Shown here piece after piece: positions 61,660 to 64,000 of a stretch of 64,000 nt of DNA. Each line of letters starts with the position of its first letter. Position 1 is the first letter of the stretch. The stretch lies in assembly GCF_020886775.1 (NCBI RefSeq), contig NZ_AP024525.1, positions 4,154,001 to 4,218,000 on the forward strand, given 5' to 3'. The DNA comes from Sinomonas cyclohexanicum (GTDB lineage Bacteria; Actinomycetota; Actinomycetes; Actinomycetales; Micrococcaceae). The position numbers and the translations under genes were made by a program. The notes beneath the pieces were generated by a model that saw only the letters and a list, made by a program, of their open reading frames with translations, was not told the DNA's origin and searched no databases.

Positions 61660-63444
61660 CTACGCGCCGGCGAGCGCCTCCTGGCCGGCCGGCAGCGTGC
61701 CGTCGTCCTCGTACGCCTCGGCGCCGGCGAGCTCGCGACCCGCCACGTACCCGAAGGTGAGCGCGGGCCCGAGGTTGATGCCTCCGGCCGGGTAGTAGCC
61801 GCCCATGATGCTGGCCTGGTCGTTGCCGGCCACGAACAGCCCGGGGATCGCGGAGCCGTCGGCGCGCAGGACCCGCGCCCGCCCGTCGGCGGCGAGCCCC
61901 GCGAACGTCCCGAAGGACCCGGGCACTACCTTGACAGCGTAGAACGGGCCCTTCTCGATCGGCGCGAGCGAGGGGTTCGGCCCCACCTTCGGATCGCCGC
62001 CGTAGCGGTTGAACTCGGTCTCGCCCCGCTCGAACTCGGGGTCGACGCCGCGACGCGCGCCCTCGTTGAACTGCGCCACGGTCTCGCGCAGCCCGGCCGG
62101 GTCGATCCCGCACTTCGCGGCGAGCTCCTCGAGCGTCCGCCCGCGCTTGAGGTAGCCCGAGCGCAGGTACGGGAACAGCGGCACGGGCAACGGCTTGGCC
62201 ATGCCCAGCGGGTACTTCCGCACGAACCGCGAGTCGGCGACCTGCCACGACTCGACCGCCTCGCCCTCGGGCGTGGCCGCAACGAGCGCAGAGACGTAGT
62301 CGTAGTAGCCGTTGGCCTCGTTGACGAACCGTCGCCCGTCCCGGCGCACGCCGATGGAGCCGGGCTTCGCGCGGTCCATGATGTGCGGGAACGTGCCCAC
62401 TGTCCCCTTCGCGTACGGGACGAGCGACACGGGGCACCACGCCGCCGGAGACTCGACGTCCGTGACGAACTTCGCCCCGACGGACTCGCCGAGCGTGATC
62501 CCGTCGCCGCTCGTCTCCTTCGGCGCGAGGGTCCAGTGCTCGCGGCCGGTCGGCGTCTTGGGGAACAGCTCGCGCCGCCGCTCGACGTCGTTCGGGAACC
62601 CCCCGGCCGCGAGCACGACGCCGCGCGCAGCGTTGATCTCGTACTCGCCCTGGGGGCCCCGCACCACAGCACCCGTGATCCGGCCGCCCTCGGAGAGCAG
62701 CCGGACCGCGGGCGTCGAGACGCGCACGTCCGCACCCAGATCCTCGGCGCTCTGCAGGAGCCGCCCCACGAGCGCGGTGCCGTTCACGAGCTGCATGCCC
62801 TTGCGGTGCACGGCCATGTCGAGCACGTGCCGGCCCACGCGCCACGCCGAGTACGCGATGCCCTGGAGGCTGCCCTGGGACGCCGAGAGGAACTTTGTCA
62901 GGTCGGGCCCGGCCATGATGCCCATGCCGAGGAACGACGTCTCGTACAGCTGCCCCCGGAGGAGCTTCTGGACGCGCTTGGACAGGCGCCGGGCATTGAT
63001 GGGCGCGGGCCCGACGGACCGATGGCCCGTGCCCGCCTCGGGAGTCTTGCCGTAGATGTCCCTGATCTTCGCGCCGGGAGTGAACTGCAGGCTCGTCTTC
63101 TCCTCGAAGAAGCCGACCATGTGCGGGACGGCCTCGAGGAACGCGTCGATCCGTGCGGCGTCGTACCTCTCGCCGAGACGGTGGCGCAGGTAGGTGCGGA
63201 ACCGTTCAGGGTCCTCGTCGACGCCGTCGGCCTTGGCCAGCGGGTTGCCGGGGGTCCAGGCCCAACCGCCGGACCACGCGGTCGCGCCGCCGCACACCTC
63301 GGCCTTTTCGACCACCACGACGCGGAGCCCGTGGTACGCCGCCGTCACGGCCGCGGCGAGGCCGCCGGCGCCGGAGCCGATGACGAGGACATCGGTGTCG
63401 ACGGTGGGACGGGCGGGCGGGGCGGGCGGGACGGGGGCGGTCAT
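61660..63444 (-). CDS. FAD-dependent oxidoreductase, 3-ketosteroid delta-1-dehydrogenase/fumarate-reductase-like
   Basis: A 594-aa flavoprotein of the FAD_binding_2 family. It begins with DVLVIGSGAGGLAAAVTAAYHG, then VVEKAEVCGGATAWSGG; the C-terminal flavin motif is GLFVAGNDQASIMGGYYPAGG, followed by INLGPALTFGYVAGRELAG. The GNDQASIMGGxYPxxG block is typical of KstD-like enzymes. Steroid genes are not visible nearby, so the substrate is open. Its ATG overlaps the stop of the upstream gene (ATGA), so they are cotranscribed. Confidence 0.8.
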   Translation of the reverse strand: MTAPVPPAPPARPTVDTDVLVIGSGAGGLAAAVTAAYHGLRVVVVEKAEVCGGATAWSGGWAWTPGNPLAKADGVDEDPERFRTYLRHRLGERYDAARIDAFLEAVPHMVGFFEEKTSLQFTPGAKIRDIYGKTPEAGTGHRSVGPAPINARRLSKRVQKLLRGQLYETSFLGMGIMAGPDLTKFLSASQGSLQGIAYSAWRVGRHVLDMAVHRKGMQLVNGTALVGRLLQSAEDLGADVRVSTPAVRLLSEGGRITGAVVRGPQGEYEINAARGVVLAAGGFPNDVERRRELFPKTPTGREHWTLAPKETSGDGITLGESVGAKFVTDVESPAAWCPVSLVPYAKGTVGTFPHIMDRAKPGSIGVRRDGRRFVNEANGYYDYVSALVAATPEGEAVESWQVADSRFVRKYPLGMAKPLPVPLFPYLRSGYLKRGRTLEELAAKCGIDPAGLRETVAQFNEGARRGVDPEFERGETEFNRYGGDPKVGPNPSLAPIEKGPFYAVKVVPGSFGTFAGLAADGRARVLRADGSAIPGLFVAGNDQASIMGGYYPAGGINLGPALTFGYVAGRELAGAEAYEDDGTLPAGQEALAGA

Positions 63445-64000
63445 GCGAGGGCTCCGTTCGAGGCAGCGGGCAGGATGGGGCTGAGGGTCTGGGCTTGGGT
63501 GAGGACGGCGTCGGCGGCCTGCCTGAGATGGCGGGCCCAGCCGAGCTCGCCGAGGCGCACGACGTCGGCGGGGGACGGCGCTTCGACGCTCACCGGGGTG
63601 CTGCTCGGCAGCGCGGCGACGATCTCGGCGAGGTCCAGGCCGCCCTCGCCGGGGGCGAGGCGGGCGGCGCGCGACTCATGGACGAGGCCTTCGCGGTCGG
63701 CGGGGCGCCCGGCGGGGGCGTCGCAGAGCTGGAGCATGGGGACGAGGTCCGCGATGCCGGCGAGCTCGGGCAGGCTCCCGCCGAAGCGGCGGAAGTGCAG
63801 GGTGTCCACCACGACCCAGGCGCCCGCGGCCCGCGCCGCCCGGGCCGCGGACCCGAGCGAGTTGATGTGCTGGTACGAGATGGGCTCGAGCGTGGGCGTG
63901 ATGCCGAAGGCCCGGCCGTCCTCGGTCATCTGGGCCAGGCTGTCGGCGAAGCGGGCTGGCTCGGGGTCGGCGCCGGCCACGGTCATGGTCCGCGCGCCGA
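63441..64000 (-). CDS. sugar phosphate isomerase/epimerase-like TIM-barrel protein (5' part missing)
   Basis: At least 186 codons; the frame is open to the right edge, so the N-terminus lies outside. The segments ITPTLEPISYQHINSLGSA, WVVVDTLHFRRFGG, MLQLCDAPAG and PVSVEAPS are metal- and substrate-site strands of the xylose-isomerase-like (AP_endonuc_2) fold; Glu, Asp/His and Glu ligands are in place. Cotranscribed with the KstD-like gene, so it may share a catabolic pathway. The substrate is unknown. Confidence 0.75.
   Translation of the reverse strand, partial: GARTMTVAGADPEPARFADSLAQMTEDGRAFGITPTLEPISYQHINSLGSAARAARAAGAWVVVDTLHFRRFGGSLPELAGIADLVPMLQLCDAPAGRPADREGLVHESRAARLAPGEGGLDLAEIVAALPSSTPVSVEAPSPADVVRLGELGWARHLRQAADAVLTQAQTLSPILPAASNGALA

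Overview
The window is high-GC DNA with dense genes, ATGA-type overlaps and many GTG/TTG starts. The gene families (IclR-controlled beta-ketoadipate genes, lactococcin-972 bacteriocin, ALF-repeat secreted toxin, DUF2637 and YnfA proteins) suggest a soil actinobacterium, most likely Micrococcaceae (Arthrobacter/Sinomonas-like). The genus is inferred, not proven.

1-11210 is an accessory, defence-like segment. It holds the end of a large STAND NTPase with an N-terminal PD-(D/E)XK nuclease domain (Avs-like), a UDG-superfamily-like protein, a DUF5655/PD-(D/E)XK protein, a DUF4190 membrane protein, an OLD-like ATPase/TOPRIM gene split by an IS1380-family element with a readable target duplication, and a small serine recombinase.

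11211-32616 is a complete 21.4-kb Tn402/Tn5053-type transposon. Near-identical 26-bp inverted repeats end it, and a perfect 5-bp target duplication (ACCTC) flanks it. Its right end carries tniA-tniB-tniQ-res-tniR. The passengers are not the usual resistance genes but bacterial-competition genes: a full lactococcin-972 cassette (bacteriocin, 7-TM partner, ABC ATPase), a nested IS21-family element, a 1279-aa secreted ALF-repeat polymorphic toxin with an endonuclease-like tip and two tandem immunity candidates (one frameshifted), a secreted protein, an S1-protease-like protein whose catalytic His is Ser, and a protein of unknown function. The transposon lies 91 bp upstream of the recombinase gene, as expected of a res-site hunter.

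32622-64000 looks like chromosomal backbone. It starts with ilvD and a DUF2637 protein, then a small cytochrome-b operon with an unrecognised partner. Aromatic catabolism follows: benzaldehyde dehydrogenase, an IclR regulator, pcaJ-pcaI-pcaF-pcaD with a palindromic operator and, 10 kb away, a 3-hydroxybenzoate 4-monooxygenase behind its own palindromes. Together these would turn benzaldehyde and 3-hydroxybenzoate into central metabolites, but ring-cleavage genes are absent here. The rest is mixed metabolism and transport: SRPBCC, hydrolase, YnfA, aldo/keto reductase, SDR, a regulator/MFS/CMD/cupin/ADH group with an odd 14-bp repeat field, membrane proteins, a flavoprotein, an ABC exporter, a CPA1 antiporter, a KstD-like flavoprotein and a partial TIM-barrel protein at the right edge. 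Several decayed genes (SRPBCC tail, PIN tail, two truncated genes near 46.1 kb) lie between them.
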